From contig JAFDWZ010000041.1 of the NCBI GenBank assembly GCA_018268195.1, positions 1 through 47,624 of the forward strand: 47,624 nt of DNA. Direction: 5' to 3'. Source of the DNA: Bacteroidota bacterium (lineage in GTDB: Bacteria > Bacteroidota > Bacteroidia > AKYH767-A > OLB10). The translations under genes were made by a program, and so were the position numbers. Numbering within the stretch: the stretch's first letter is position 1; every line of letters begins with the position of its first letter. Positions 1 through 8,416 of the stretch are shown here, piece after piece. The notes under the pieces were generated by a model, which worked only from the letters and a program-made list of their open reading frames with translations, did no database searches and was not told the DNA's origin.

Positions 1-237
1 CCTTATGCCATTGACTTTTGCAATCCTGCTCCTGATGCCGATCGTAACAGTGTAGGTGAAGAAAACTTCAACTGGGTAATTGAGGCTGTTGCCGATATGT
101 GTATTGAACGTGCACTTGCACATCAACCCGGAAAAGATAATCTTACCTGGGGTTCTTATATCAAGCAAGCCGCGCAAGGCAATATTTTAAGCAAAACCGA
201 CATGGATACCATGCTCGAATCATATATGGTAAAATAA
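1..237 (+). CDS. C-terminal part of a probable ATP-grasp ligase (5' end outside window)
   Basis: Frame 1 is open from the window edge to a TAA at 235-237, giving 78 residues. The stretch begins PYAIDFCNPAPDAD and continues with an N-W-V-[IV]-E-A motif, which I recognise as the end of an ATP-grasp domain where acidic and Asn residues bind Mg-ATP. Only the tail is visible, so the substrate cannot be read. The next gene, a GCS2-type ligase, starts 15 bp downstream on the same strand, so the two are very likely co-transcribed. Published comparative genomics of amidoligases describes ATP-grasp proteins beside GCS2-like ligases and glutamine amidotransferases, which supports the call. A different ligase fold is possible. 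Coding status is well supported by the open frame and the operon fit. Confidence 0.6.
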   Translation, partial: PYAIDFCNPAPDADRNSVGEENFNWVIEAVADMCIERALAHQPGKDNLTWGSYIKQAAQGNILSKTDMDTMLESYMVK

Positions 238-252
238 CTCTGCAACAGATTT

Positions 253-1404
253 ATGGTTTACTTAAAAAGGAAAATTAATCTACCTGCATTTACCCTCGGT
301 ATTGAAGAAGAGTTTCAGGTAATAGACCCTAAAACACGTGAGTTGCGCTCGCACATGCATCAAATTGTTGAAGGTGGCAAAGTCATCCTCAAAGAGCAGG
401 TAAAAGCCGAAATGCATCAGAGTGTTGTGGAAGTGGGTACCAACATCTGCAAGGATGTAAAAGAAGCAAGAAAGGAAGTTACTTATCTGCGACAGATGGT
501 TGCGAAACTTGCACACAAACAAGGTCTCGTGATTGCAGCAGCAGGTACGCACCCTTTTTCGCGTTGGCAGGACCAACTTATTACCGACCATCCACGCTAT
601 GAGGAGATTATTCGCGAAATGCAAGACGCTGCTCGCAGCAATCTGATATTCGGATTGCACGTGCATGTTGGTATTGACGACCGCGAAACGGGAATACGCC
701 TCATGAATCAGGCACGTTATTTTCTCCCTCACATATTTGCACTCTCCACCAACTCCCCATTCTGGGAAGGACGCAATACGGGTTTCAAATCTTTCCGCAC
801 CAAGGTGTTTGATAAATTTCCGCGCACAGGCATCCCCGATGAGTTTTCGAGTGCTGCCCAGTATGATGATTATATCAAACTCCTCATCAAAACCAACTGT
901 ATTGACAATGCTAAGAAAGTATGGTGGGACATCCGTCTGCATCCTTTTTTCAATACCATCGAATTTCGTATTTGCGACATCCCGATGCGTATTGAAGAAA
1001 CCATCACTTTGGCAGCAATCATGCAAGCTATCATTGCCAAACTATATTGGCTCATGCAATACAATCTCAGCTTCCGTACCTATTCACGTGCGCTCATCAA
1101 CGAAAACAAATGGCGTGCTGCACGTTATGGTATCGAAAACAAACTCATTGATTTTGGAAAAGAAAAGGAAGTGGAAACCACTCAGCTTATTGAAGAACTG
1201 GTGGAGTTTATTGATGACTTGGTGGACGACCTCGGCTCTCGAAAAGAAGTGGACTACGTTTTCGATATGATAAAAAAAGGTACCGGTGCCGACAGGCAAT
1301 TGGATGTTTATGCCAAAACAGGCGACCTAAAAAAAGTAGTAGATTACATCATAAATGAAACTTATATAGGAATTAGCGTAAAAAAGGATAAAGTCAAAGC
1401 ATGA
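253..1404 (+). CDS. Carboxylate-amine ligase, GCS2/YbdK family (COG2170-like)
   Basis: The 383-residue product has the family start motif GIEEEF at residues 16-21, a Mg-ATP-binding segment. It also has an H-V-H pair at 136-138 (LHVHVG) and the basic RTKVFDKFPRTG and IEFRICD segments typical of YbdK-type ligases related to glutamate-cysteine ligase type 2. Such enzymes join an amine to a carboxylate, often the gamma-carboxyl of Glu, using ATP, in the cytosol. The natural substrate of this branch is generally unknown. The ATG at 253 lies 15 bp after the ATP-grasp stop. The stop TGA overlaps the ATG of the glutamine amidotransferase by 4 bp (ATGA), indicating translational coupling. I infer a three-enzyme pathway making an amide- or peptide-like metabolite. 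True glutathione synthesis is possible but not shown. Confidence 0.85.
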   Translation: MVYLKRKINLPAFTLGIEEEFQVIDPKTRELRSHMHQIVEGGKVILKEQVKAEMHQSVVEVGTNICKDVKEARKEVTYLRQMVAKLAHKQGLVIAAAGTHPFSRWQDQLITDHPRYEEIIREMQDAARSNLIFGLHVHVGIDDRETGIRLMNQARYFLPHIFALSTNSPFWEGRNTGFKSFRTKVFDKFPRTGIPDEFSSAAQYDDYIKLLIKTNCIDNAKKVWWDIRLHPFFNTIEFRICDIPMRIEETITLAAIMQAIIAKLYWLMQYNLSFRTYSRALINENKWRAARYGIENKLIDFGKEKEVETTQLIEELVEFIDDLVDDLGSRKEVDYVFDMIKKGTGADRQLDVYAKTGDLKKVVDYIINETYIGISVKKDKVKA

Positions 1405-2237
1405 ATATAAAGCCAGTACGCATTGCAGTTCTCGATATGTATCAGGGGGAACCCAACGAAGGCATGCGCAGCATTAAAGCAATTTTAGAGCGATTCAGTA
1501 AATTTATTGATTACACCCTTTACGATGTGCGGTCGGAAAATAAAGTGCCCGATCTTAGTTACGATATCTACATTTCATCAGGTGGTCCGGGCTGCCCATT
1601 GCCTGTAGGCGAAGAATGGGAGCAACCTTTTTTCAACCTTTGGGATTCGCTTTTAAAACACAATCAGGAACCCGGAGCACGCAAAAAATATGCATTTCTG
1701 ATTTGTCATTCCTTTCAGATGATGGCTCATCATCTAGGATTCGGAAAAGTTAGTGAAAGACATTCCCCTTCATTTGGAGTATTTCCCATACACAAAACTG
1801 AAGATGGCAACAAAGACCCAATCATTGGTCGCCTTCCGGAGCCGTTTTATGCAGTGGACTCACGTGAATGGCAGGTTACCACACCTGATATTACAAAAAT
1901 TGTTCAGTCAGGAGGCAGTGTGCTATGTTTGGAGAAAATCAGGCCTCATGTGCCTTACGAACGAGCAATAATGGGAGTACGTTTCAGCAATGAGTTTCTG
2001 GGAGTACAGTTTCATCCTGAAGCCGATGCCGAAGGGATGTACCGCTACTTTGCCCGCCCTGATAAAAAAGAAAAAATCATTGAACATTATGGTTTAGAAA
2101 AATATAATGATATGATTAGTTCACTTGCCGATCCTAATAAAATTGAGCTTACACATCATGCCATAATCCCTTGTTTTATCTCGGATGCTATTGAATATTT
2201 TTATCCGCAGCTAAGTGCAGTAGGAGTTAAAATTTAA
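1401..2237 (+). CDS. Class I glutamine amidotransferase (GMP synthase-like GATase)
   Basis: The 278-residue product has the class I GATase triad: Cys102 in the nucleophile elbow FLICHSFQM, and His205/Glu207 in the motif FHPEAD. The oxyanion strand SSGGPGCP follows the pattern seen in GuaA-type amidotransferases. The elbow reads C-H-S-F-Q instead of the usual C-x-G-x-Q, a variation common in stand-alone GATase-like proteins and peptidases. There is no synthetase domain, so it would either supply ammonia to a partner or hydrolyse a gamma-glutamyl bond. Its start overlaps the upstream ligase by 4 bp, so the partner is likely that ligase or the ATP-grasp enzyme. About 70 extra residues after the HPE motif may be a partner-binding tail. 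Whether it acts as amidotransferase or gamma-glutamyl hydrolase is undecided. Confidence 0.8.
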   Translation: MNIKPVRIAVLDMYQGEPNEGMRSIKAILERFSKFIDYTLYDVRSENKVPDLSYDIYISSGGPGCPLPVGEEWEQPFFNLWDSLLKHNQEPGARKKYAFLICHSFQMMAHHLGFGKVSERHSPSFGVFPIHKTEDGNKDPIIGRLPEPFYAVDSREWQVTTPDITKIVQSGGSVLCLEKIRPHVPYERAIMGVRFSNEFLGVQFHPEADAEGMYRYFARPDKKEKIIEHYGLEKYNDMISSLADPNKIELTHHAIIPCFISDAIEYFYPQLSAVGVKI

Positions 2238-2270
2238 CATAATAGCTCACTCGCGCTCTTAAGTAATTGA

Positions 2271-2387
2271 CCCGGTATTTACTTCTTGAAAGTATTGCAA
2301 CGAGGTGGGGCATCATCGCAGGTGCAAATTGCAAAAGTGATGATTGGCAGCTATAATAATTTTATGGAATTTTACGGTTCGTTTTAA
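2271..2387 (+). other. Possible ORF remnant in the gap before the AIG2-like gene
   Basis: The frame starting CCC at 2271 is open for 38 codons to a TAA at 2385-2387, and has no start codon near its beginning. The translation ends QIAKVMIGSYNNFMEFYGSF, which has a protein-like composition, but I do not recognise a family. It could be the tail of a decayed gene or chance. No hairpin or clear promoter is visible between 2238 and 2393. Confidence 0.2.
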
Positions 2388-2393
2388 AATAGG

Positions 2394-2747
2394 ATGGCAA
2401 TGAATTCCGATAAACATTTCTTATTCTCGTATGGTACATTGCAATTGCAAAGTGTTCAACTTGCAAACTATGGCCGTTTGCTGACCGGCAAACACGATAA
2501 ACTCTTCGGTTATAAAATAGAGCAAATCATTATTACCGACCCTGATGTTTTGTCAAAAAGTAAAACCAACAGCCATCCGATAGCTGTTAAATCATCAGAT
2601 AAAAATGATTTTATTGAAGGAATGATATTTGAAATAACGGAGTATGAACTTGCTCAAACTGATAAATATGAAGTAAGCGACTATCTGAGAGTACTAGAAA
2701 CATTCGAGTCAGGTACAAAAGCATGGATTTATGTTTCAAAAGAGTGA
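2394..2747 (+). CDS. AIG2-like / gamma-glutamylcyclotransferase-fold protein
   Basis: The 117-residue product has the family signature near its N terminus (FSYGTL, Y13-G14-T15-L16). An acidic residue suits the catalytic glutamate (Glu93 in TDKYEV), followed by Y97 and R99 as in the fold. Family members cyclise gamma-glutamyl groups to 5-oxoproline, freeing the attached amino acid or amine. The usual length of 110-150 residues fits. ATG at 2394 is the first start; ATG at 2400 has a better-spaced AGG upstream and may be the true one. It lies 156 bp after the glutamine amidotransferase on the same strand. A functional link, cleavage of a gamma-glutamyl product made by the upstream ligase, is attractive but inferred. 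Confidence 0.75.
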   Translation: MAMNSDKHFLFSYGTLQLQSVQLANYGRLLTGKHDKLFGYKIEQIIITDPDVLSKSKTNSHPIAVKSSDKNDFIEGMIFEITEYELAQTDKYEVSDYLRVLETFESGTKAWIYVSKE

Positions 2748-2957
2748 TAAAGCAACGCATCTTGATTTATTGGCTGCACGTGCATGATAAAAAACTGACT
2801 GTAATCAAGCTATCTAAATATCAAAAATTAAGGAGGCAAGTAGCCAAATTATTCAACAATTCTGCTATGAATAGCGAGTTAAATACAATTAAATTTAACT
2901 TTCATTAAACCTTTAGTGCTGTTGATTTGTCAAACGAACATCAATCATAAACAAACT

Positions 2958-4271
2958 ATGAGGAACTTACTTGCAGCATTCATTGTTCTGTTGTTTAGTA
3001 CAAACGCCAGAAGTCAATCACTTTATTTTCCTCCGATAACCGGAAACACTTGGGATACTATTTCTCCTCTTTCATTAAACTGGTGTCAGGATAGAATTGA
3101 CAGTCTTTATACGTATCTCGATACCAATAATACCAAGGCTTTTATTTTGCTCAAAGACGGTAAAATTGTTCTTGAAAAATATTTCGGCACTCAAACACAG
3201 AGTTCAGTATGGCAATGGGCATCGGCAGGTAAAACACTTACTTCGTTTTTGGTAGGCATTGCACAACAAGAGGGGCACTTATCCATTACGGATACTACAT
3301 CAAAATATCTCGGTCAAGGTTGGACAAGTTGCACACCTGCGCAGGAAGAAAAAATTACTATCAGAAATCAACTCACCATGACAACAGGACTTGATGATGG
3401 AGTACCGGATAATCATTGCACGCTTGATTCATGTTTGTTATATCTTGCAGATGCAGGTACGCGATGGGCTTATCACAATGCACCTTACACCTTACTCGAC
3501 AACGTAATAAACAATGCCACAGGATTTACAATGAACGCCTATGCTACACAAAAACTTAAAACACCTATAGGAATGACAGGAGCTTTTGTTCCAATAAATT
3601 ATGATAATGTGTATTTCAGCAATGCCCGGAGTATGGCGCGTTTCGGATTGCTTATTCTGAACAATGGCAATTGGGACGGAAATCAGATTATGACAGATAC
3701 AGCTTATTTTAATCAGATGATTAACACTTCGCAAATGCTGAATAAGTCATACGGATATTTATGGTGGCTCAATGGGAAAGCGTCTTATATGTTACCTCAA
3801 TTACAACTTGTTATTCCGGGATACCTTTGTCCACATGCACCTGCTGATATGATTGCTGCATTAGGAAAAGACGGTCAGTTTATAAATGTAATACCAAGCA
3901 TGAACATGGTATGGATAAGAATGGGAGAGTCGCCTGATAGCCTTCCCGTACCTTATTTGATGGATGATGTTATCTGGCAATATATCAATAATCTAACTTG
4001 TGGAGGTCCAACCGGATTGAGTGAGCAAACAATGATTGACAATTCCGTATCGTTATATCCGAATCCGACCGGAAATGAGTTAAACATCAATTCGAATAAA
4101 CTATTTAATAAAGTTGAAATTTTGAATATGCAGGGTCAGGTAATTCGTTTGCTGAATACCGATAACCGTGTAGTCACACTGTCGGTAAGTGAATTGCCTA
4201 AAGGATTTTATTTTGTGAAAACATATTTCACTGATGGTTCGGTATGGACAGGGAAAATGGTAAGGCAATAA
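2958..4271 (+). CDS. Secreted serine hydrolase, beta-lactamase class C-like, with type IX sorting domain
   Basis: I place the start at ATG 2958, which opens a clean signal peptide (MRNLLAAFIVLLFSTNARSQ), rather than an upstream codon 42 bp earlier. The mature part has the SxxK nucleophile motif at Ser89-Ala-Gly-Lys92 and a Y-H-N triad at 172-174, as in class C beta-lactamases, DD-peptidases and esterase EstB-type enzymes. From about residue 365 it ends in a type A Por/T9SS C-terminal domain: YPNP start, an N-x-x-G-Q-x-[IV] strand and a final basic MVRQ. It should therefore be exported by Sec, then secreted or anchored at the cell surface by the type IX system. The substrate is unknown (peptidoglycan, ester or beta-lactam). 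Total length is 437 residues. No partner gene is adjacent. Confidence 0.88.
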   Translation: MRNLLAAFIVLLFSTNARSQSLYFPPITGNTWDTISPLSLNWCQDRIDSLYTYLDTNNTKAFILLKDGKIVLEKYFGTQTQSSVWQWASAGKTLTSFLVGIAQQEGHLSITDTTSKYLGQGWTSCTPAQEEKITIRNQLTMTTGLDDGVPDNHCTLDSCLLYLADAGTRWAYHNAPYTLLDNVINNATGFTMNAYATQKLKTPIGMTGAFVPINYDNVYFSNARSMARFGLLILNNGNWDGNQIMTDTAYFNQMINTSQMLNKSYGYLWWLNGKASYMLPQLQLVIPGYLCPHAPADMIAALGKDGQFINVIPSMNMVWIRMGESPDSLPVPYLMDDVIWQYINNLTCGGPTGLSEQTMIDNSVSLYPNPTGNELNINSNKLFNKVEILNMQGQVIRLLNTDNRVVTLSVSELPKGFYFVKTYFTDGSVWTGKMVRQ

Positions 4272-4301
4272 TTACGTCCTGCTTCTTCGGTAATAGTCAC
4301 A

Positions 4302-5297
4302 TCAACTAAAGTCAATTTCTGTGCTATCGCCAATGTTCAGGCTCTGACTTAATCCTTTCAGATAAGCATCGCTTCCGATTACAGAATGATGCAGAACGGC
4401 TGTTTCCAATTGAGAGTAGGAGCCAATGATAGAATCTTTGATGACAGAACTGCGCACAATGGTATGCTCACCAATGGACACATTTGGTCCGATAATGGAA
4501 TCGGCAATATCGCAATTATAAGCAATGCTCACCGGAGGGATGATGATGGTATTCGGAAATTTTTGAGTAGTAGGGTGTGCTTCTTCTAATCTGCCGAGCA
4601 AGATTGCATTAGTCTCCAGCAGGCTATCTTTCCCTCCGCAGTCAAACCAGTTACCCACCTGAAACACTCCTGTTTTTTCGCCTTGTTCAATCATACGCAT
4701 GATACCATCAGTAAGATGATATTCTCCCAGAGTTTTTATTTGATTATCAATAAGCACTTGCAGAGCATCAAACAGTTTACCTGCATGTTTGATATAATAT
4801 ATTCCCACCAATGCGAGATTTGATTTTGGGATAACAGGCTTCTCGTAAAGTTTCTCTACATAACCATTGTCATCCAGTTCAACCACTCCGAAGTTGCGAG
4901 GGTCTTCCACTTTCTTTACACCGAGTAAATTATTCTTAGCTCCCTGAAATATTTTAATATCGAAATCAATGATTGTATCTCCGAGAATGATAAGCATTTC
5001 ATCATTAGCATGCACACTGTTGCGAGCGCACCACACTGAGTGCCCCGTACCTTCACGCGGCTCTTGCACTACAAAAGCTGTTTTTAGCGATGGATATTTG
5101 GTATTTACAAACTCTTCAATTTTTTCGCCCATATATCCGATGATAAAAACAAATTCATCATAGCCTGACTCTACAAAATAATCAATGATATGCGCCAATA
5201 TGGGGCGCCCTGCTACGGGTACAAGTGTTTTGGGCTGTGTATGTGTGTGTGGGCGTAATTTGGTTCCTATCCCTGCTACAGGTATTACAATTTTCAT
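4302..5297 (-). CDS. Sugar-phosphate nucleotidyltransferase with left-handed beta-helix tail
   Basis: The 331-residue product starts with the pyrophosphorylase signature: G9-I-G-T-K-L-R-P-H-T (consensus GxGTRLRPLT), then QPK at 21-23, the lysine that contacts the sugar phosphate. The GDTIIDFD stretch is the metal-binding region. From about residue 245 there are hexapeptide-like repeats (SIAYNCDIADSIIGP and onward) forming a short beta-helix, as in long RmlA-like and archaeal-type enzymes. It should join NTP and a sugar-1-phosphate (glucose or mannose) into a nucleotide sugar in the cytosol for surface glycans. R-to-K in the signature is a mild deviation. It is divergent from the aldolase gene and has no operon partner. 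The exact nucleotide and sugar cannot be told by eye. Confidence 0.85.
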   Translation of the reverse strand: MKIVIPVAGIGTKLRPHTHTQPKTLVPVAGRPILAHIIDYFVESGYDEFVFIIGYMGEKIEEFVNTKYPSLKTAFVVQEPREGTGHSVWCARNSVHANDEMLIILGDTIIDFDIKIFQGAKNNLLGVKKVEDPRNFGVVELDDNGYVEKLYEKPVIPKSNLALVGIYYIKHAGKLFDALQVLIDNQIKTLGEYHLTDGIMRMIEQGEKTGVFQVGNWFDCGGKDSLLETNAILLGRLEEAHPTTQKFPNTIIIPPVSIAYNCDIADSIIGPNVSIGEHTIVRSSVIKDSIIGSYSQLETAVLHHSVIGSDAYLKGLSQSLNIGDSTEIDFS

Positions 5298-5388
5298 TTT
5301 CTATCTTTAAATTTCAAGGGCATAAAAGTATTAAACAATGGCTTAAAGACAGTTATATTTTGGCTGCCGATAGAATCAGGAAAAAATG

Positions 5389-5396
5389 TAGTTTTG
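5389..5396 (+). promoter_or_regulatory. Candidate -7 box for the aldolase gene
   Basis: TAGTTTTG matches the Bacteroidota -7 consensus TAnnTTTG exactly and ends 33 bp before the ATG at 5430. No convincing -33 TTTG lies at the usual 19-21 bp spacing; the nearest TTTG (5359-5362) is 26 bp away. Confidence 0.45.
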
Positions 5397-5429
5397 CAAC
5401 CATCTTAAAAAAGCTCAATATTTTAATTT

Positions 5430-6485
5430 ATGCTCAAGAAAATAACTGAACTATTAGGCAAGGATGCCGACTCGCTGTTGAACCATGTTTGTAAGACAGT
5501 TCCAAAGGAAACTTTACATGTTCCGGGTGCTGATTTTGTTGATCGTATATTCATACCTTCAAACCGCAGCAACCAGACTATCAGAAGCATTCAGGCATTA
5601 TACAACCATGGCCGATTGTCAGGCACAGGTTACATGTCCATCCTTCCTGTTGATCAGGGAATAGAACATTCAGCTGGAGCTTCTTTTGCTCCTAATCCAA
5701 TGTTTTTCGATCCTGAAAACATAGTAAAACTGGCTATTGAAGGAGGCTGCAATGCCGTAGCTTCAACCTATGGAGTGCTGGCTTCGGTGTCAAGAAAATA
5801 TGCTCATAAGATTCCTTTTATCGTAAAAATAAACCATAACGAATTTCTGACTTATCCCAATAAATTTGATCAGATAATGTTCGGAACGGTTGACGAAGCA
5901 TGGAATATGGGTGCTGTGGCAGTAGGAGCTACAATTTATTTCGGCAGCGAAGAGTCATCACGTCAGATTGTGGAAGTGGCACAGGCTTTTGAACGTGCAC
6001 ATGAATTGGGTATGGCTACCATCCTCTGGTGCTATCTGCGCAACAGCGGATTCAAAAAAGACGGTGTAGATTACCACACAGCTGCTGACCTTACGGCACA
6101 AGCCAACCATCTGGGTGTAACTATTCAGGCTGATATCATCAAACAAAAACTTCCAACCAACAACGGAGGTTATACAGCAATAAACTTTGGCAAGACGCAT
6201 AAAGATGTTTATGCCAAATTAACTTCAGATCATCCGATAGATCTCTGTCGTTATCAGGTTCTTAATTGCTACAATGGGCGCATGGGTCTTATTAATTCAG
6301 GTGGCGAATCCAAAGGCGCTACCGACATGGCCGAAGCAGTAACCACAGCCGTTATTAACAAACGTGCAGGCGGTCAGGGTCTGATTTCAGGTAGAAAAGC
6401 ATTCCAAAAACCATTTAAAGAGGGTGTTGAAATGCTGAACGCTATTCAGGATGTTTATTTATCAAAAGAGATTACTTTAGCCTGA
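5430..6485 (+). CDS. fbaB: Class I fructose-bisphosphate aldolase (DhnA/FbaB type)
   Basis: The 351-residue product matches the archaeal-type class I aldolase family, with the motifs [12 protein letters not shown] near residue 75, [10 protein letters not shown], and ADIIKQK near 234-240. One lysine of that last motif (Lys238 or Lys240) should form the Schiff base. It splits fructose 1,6-bisphosphate to dihydroxyacetone phosphate and glyceraldehyde 3-phosphate in glycolysis, or the reverse in gluconeogenesis, without metal. Length fits FbaB (about 350). The ATG at 5430 sits 33 bp after an exact -7 box. Its neighbour accD is 76 bp downstream and has its own candidate promoter. No sign of transfer or damage. 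Confidence 0.92.
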   Translation: MLKKITELLGKDADSLLNHVCKTVPKETLHVPGADFVDRIFIPSNRSNQTIRSIQALYNHGRLSGTGYMSILPVDQGIEHSAGASFAPNPMFFDPENIVKLAIEGGCNAVASTYGVLASVSRKYAHKIPFIVKINHNEFLTYPNKFDQIMFGTVDEAWNMGAVAVGATIYFGSEESSRQIVEVAQAFERAHELGMATILWCYLRNSGFKKDGVDYHTAADLTAQANHLGVTIQADIIKQKLPTNNGGYTAINFGKTHKDVYAKLTSDHPIDLCRYQVLNCYNGRMGLINSGGESKGATDMAEAVTTAVINKRAGGQGLISGRKAFQKPFKEGVEMLNAIQDVYLSKEITLA

Positions 6486-6495
6486 GAAAATCGGA

Positions 6496-6527
6496 TTGTA
6501 AAAAGTTATTTTTAAAAAGTAATTTTA
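6496..6527 (+). promoter_or_regulatory. Candidate promoter for accD
   Basis: TTG at 6496-6498 and TAATTTTA at 6520-6527 are separated by 21 bp. The second element differs from TAnnTTTG only in the last base. The pair sits 34 bp before the accD ATG, a normal geometry for a Bacteroidota housekeeping promoter. Confidence 0.4.
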
Positions 6528-6561
6528 CGGTTACGAGTTTCTATATAAAAAACGAGCAAGC

Positions 6562-7407
6562 ATGTCATGGTTTAAGCGAATAAAGGAAGGCATTACGACT
6601 TCTACCAAGGAGAAGAAAGAAACACCGGAAGGATTGTGGTATAAATGCCCTTCATGCAAATCAATAGTAGCTTCATCCGATCATGAGGAAAGCAAATACG
6701 TATGCCCTAATTGCGGCTTTCACGAGCGCATTGGCTCTGAAGAGTATTTTGCTATTCTGTTCGATAATAACAAGTTTAACGAATTCAACGCAAACATTAC
6801 TTCAGGCGACCCGCTTGATTTTGTTGACACCAAAAAATACAAAGACCGCCTGCGCGATAGCATAGCTAAGACTCAACTTAAAGATGCCATACGCACTGCA
6901 CATGGTCAGGTTTATGGACATGATTTGGTAATTGCCTGTATGGATTTTGAATTTATTGGAGGAAGCATGGGCTCGGTGATGGGTGAAAAAATTGCTCGTG
7001 CAATTGACTACTGTCTGGAGCATGAACTTCCGTTGATGATTATCAGCAAATCAGGTGGTGCACGTATGATGGAAGCGGCATATTCGCTAATGCAGATGGC
7101 TAAAACATCGGCCAAGCTCACTCAAATGTCGGAGGCGCGCCTTCCTTATTTCAGTTTGCTTACCGACCCAACTACCGGAGGTGTTACGGCATCATTTGCC
7201 ATGCTTGGCGATTTAAACATTGCTGAACCAGGTGCTTTGATAGGCTTTGCAGGACCACGAGTAGTAAAAGAAACCATAGGGAAAGATTTACCGAAAGGAT
7301 TTCAGACGGCAGAGTTTGTTTTGGAACATGGCTTCCTCGATAAGATTATTGACAGAAGAAACTTAAAAGATAGCCTTGCTAAACTGCTGGTGATGCTGAA
7401 AAGCTGA
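6562..7407 (+). CDS. accD: Acetyl-CoA carboxylase carboxyltransferase subunit beta
   Basis: The 281-residue product begins with the C4 zinc ribbon typical of AccD (Cys29, Cys32, Cys48, Cys51). A crotonase-fold carboxyltransferase domain follows, with [11 protein letters not shown] near residue 160 and the [14 protein letters not shown] segment. With AccA it transfers the carboxyl group from biotin on AccB to acetyl-CoA, making malonyl-CoA for fatty acid synthesis in the cytosol. Length equals the family norm of 280-300. ATG at 6562 follows the AG-rich stretch ACGAGCAAGC. accA is not in this window, though fabD, which uses malonyl-CoA, starts at 47.2 kb. Only 4 bp separate its stop from the convergent transglutaminase-like gene. 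Confidence 0.96.
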   Translation: MSWFKRIKEGITTSTKEKKETPEGLWYKCPSCKSIVASSDHEESKYVCPNCGFHERIGSEEYFAILFDNNKFNEFNANITSGDPLDFVDTKKYKDRLRDSIAKTQLKDAIRTAHGQVYGHDLVIACMDFEFIGGSMGSVMGEKIARAIDYCLEHELPLMIISKSGGARMMEAAYSLMQMAKTSAKLTQMSEARLPYFSLLTDPTTGGVTASFAMLGDLNIAEPGALIGFAGPRVVKETIGKDLPKGFQTAEFVLEHGFLDKIIDRRNLKDSLAKLLVMLKS

Positions 7408-7411
7408 TACC

Positions 7412-8365
7412 TTATTTTTTCTTTTTAGGAGGAACAATCAGATACGTTGCTATCATGGCACCATCCATGTAAATGGTTATAGCTTTTTTCTTGTTCGAAT
7501 TACAGAGATAGTCATACTGAATTACCTGCTCATTCTGCCTGAAAGTAACGGGGATACGTTCAGGATTCTTCCCCTCGGTGATTTCTATTTTTCCTACAAG
7601 AAGGCTGTCCATAATTTTAAAATAAAACTTTTTCAATTGACCTTTTTTTAGAGGTACTATACCATCTGAGGGCGTGAGCGCATAAATTCCATTTTCAAAA
7701 AACGGATCGTAAACCTCAGGGTAATTAAAGAAAGTCTTACGGTCAACCAGTGTATCAAGATATTGCCTGCTACTGTTCAATGGCAGGTGCGTAAGTATTA
7801 TCTGTCGCGGATGTAAAGCATAATACATTGAATTGAAACGTTTGGTAAACACACGGTCTTTGCTTTCTGTGTATCCGCTTGCAAGCATCACATCCATGAG
7901 ATACCATTTGTCATACAACTTCACAGTATTCCAGCAGTGATTACTATTCTTAAGTATTTTTCCGGGTAGTAAATCCTTACGCAGAAATCCGGGAACCAAC
8001 TCCGATTGTATTTCCATTTTGGAACATAAAACATTCAGCAGATTGCAATATCCTTCGGCCTTTGCTTTACGCAATTTAAAAACTTCCTGTGCATCAGTTG
8101 CCGGTTTCTTAGACTTTACATCATACATAATATTTTCTGCAATCCACCTGAATGCTACTCGCAGTCTGAAATGTGGTTTGTCAAACTCAACCATGATTCG
8201 CGCAGCAAGTGTATCTATGTTGTCAATGTGTTGTGCAGAAAGACTTAATGCAAATTCATCCATTGCACTATAATCAAGTTCAGGCACATGAATACGGTTT
8301 TGTGCTGAAACTGCACTGCTGAAAAATAAAAGGATAAAAAATATGATACGCCCTGCAGTTGACAT
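7412..8365 (-). CDS. Secreted transglutaminase-like cysteine protease-fold protein
   Basis: The 317-residue product has a signal peptide (residues 1-21, ending SSAVSA before QN). It has a transglutaminase-like core with Cys107 in the GYCNLLNVLC motif, His143 in NHCWNTV and Asp158 in WYLMDVM, the Cys-His-Asp triad order. This KY/transglutaminase-like arrangement is common in secreted Bacteroidota proteins of unknown substrate and may act on peptides or cell-wall amides in the periplasm. The C-terminal half has no recognisable domain. It lies 51 bp after lgt on the same strand, so it may be the last gene of an mtaB-lgt unit. An enzymatically dead binding protein is possible but the triad is intact. 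Confidence 0.8.
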   Translation of the reverse strand: MSTAGRIIFFILLFFSSAVSAQNRIHVPELDYSAMDEFALSLSAQHIDNIDTLAARIMVEFDKPHFRLRVAFRWIAENIMYDVKSKKPATDAQEVFKLRKAKAEGYCNLLNVLCSKMEIQSELVPGFLRKDLLPGKILKNSNHCWNTVKLYDKWYLMDVMLASGYTESKDRVFTKRFNSMYYALHPRQIILTHLPLNSSRQYLDTLVDRKTFFNYPEVYDPFFENGIYALTPSDGIVPLKKGQLKKFYFKIMDSLLVGKIEITEGKNPERIPVTFRQNEQVIQYDYLCNSNKKKAITIYMDGAMIATYLIVPPKKKK

Positions 8366-8416
8366 TTGGTTTTGGTTTGAGAGGTTTCGGCAAGTTAATC
8401 AAAAACCTTCAGGTAC

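Noticed and set aside
280..1026. Long minus-strand open frame (248 codons) opposite the YbdK-type ligase gene
   Set aside because: The plus strand has clear family motifs throughout. The reverse frame has an unusual composition with many Cys and Phe and no recognisable domain, so it is a shadow.
2240..2262. Similarity between GCTCACTCGCGCTC near 2246 and the GC-rich hairpin at 37182-37204
   Set aside because: Only about nine bases agree and the first site has no matching second arm, so a shared repeat family is not supported.
2723..2908. 61-codon plus-strand frame overlapping the end of the AIG2-like gene
   Set aside because: Basic, low-complexity translation with no signal or family and no separate ribosome-binding site. 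Likely chance.
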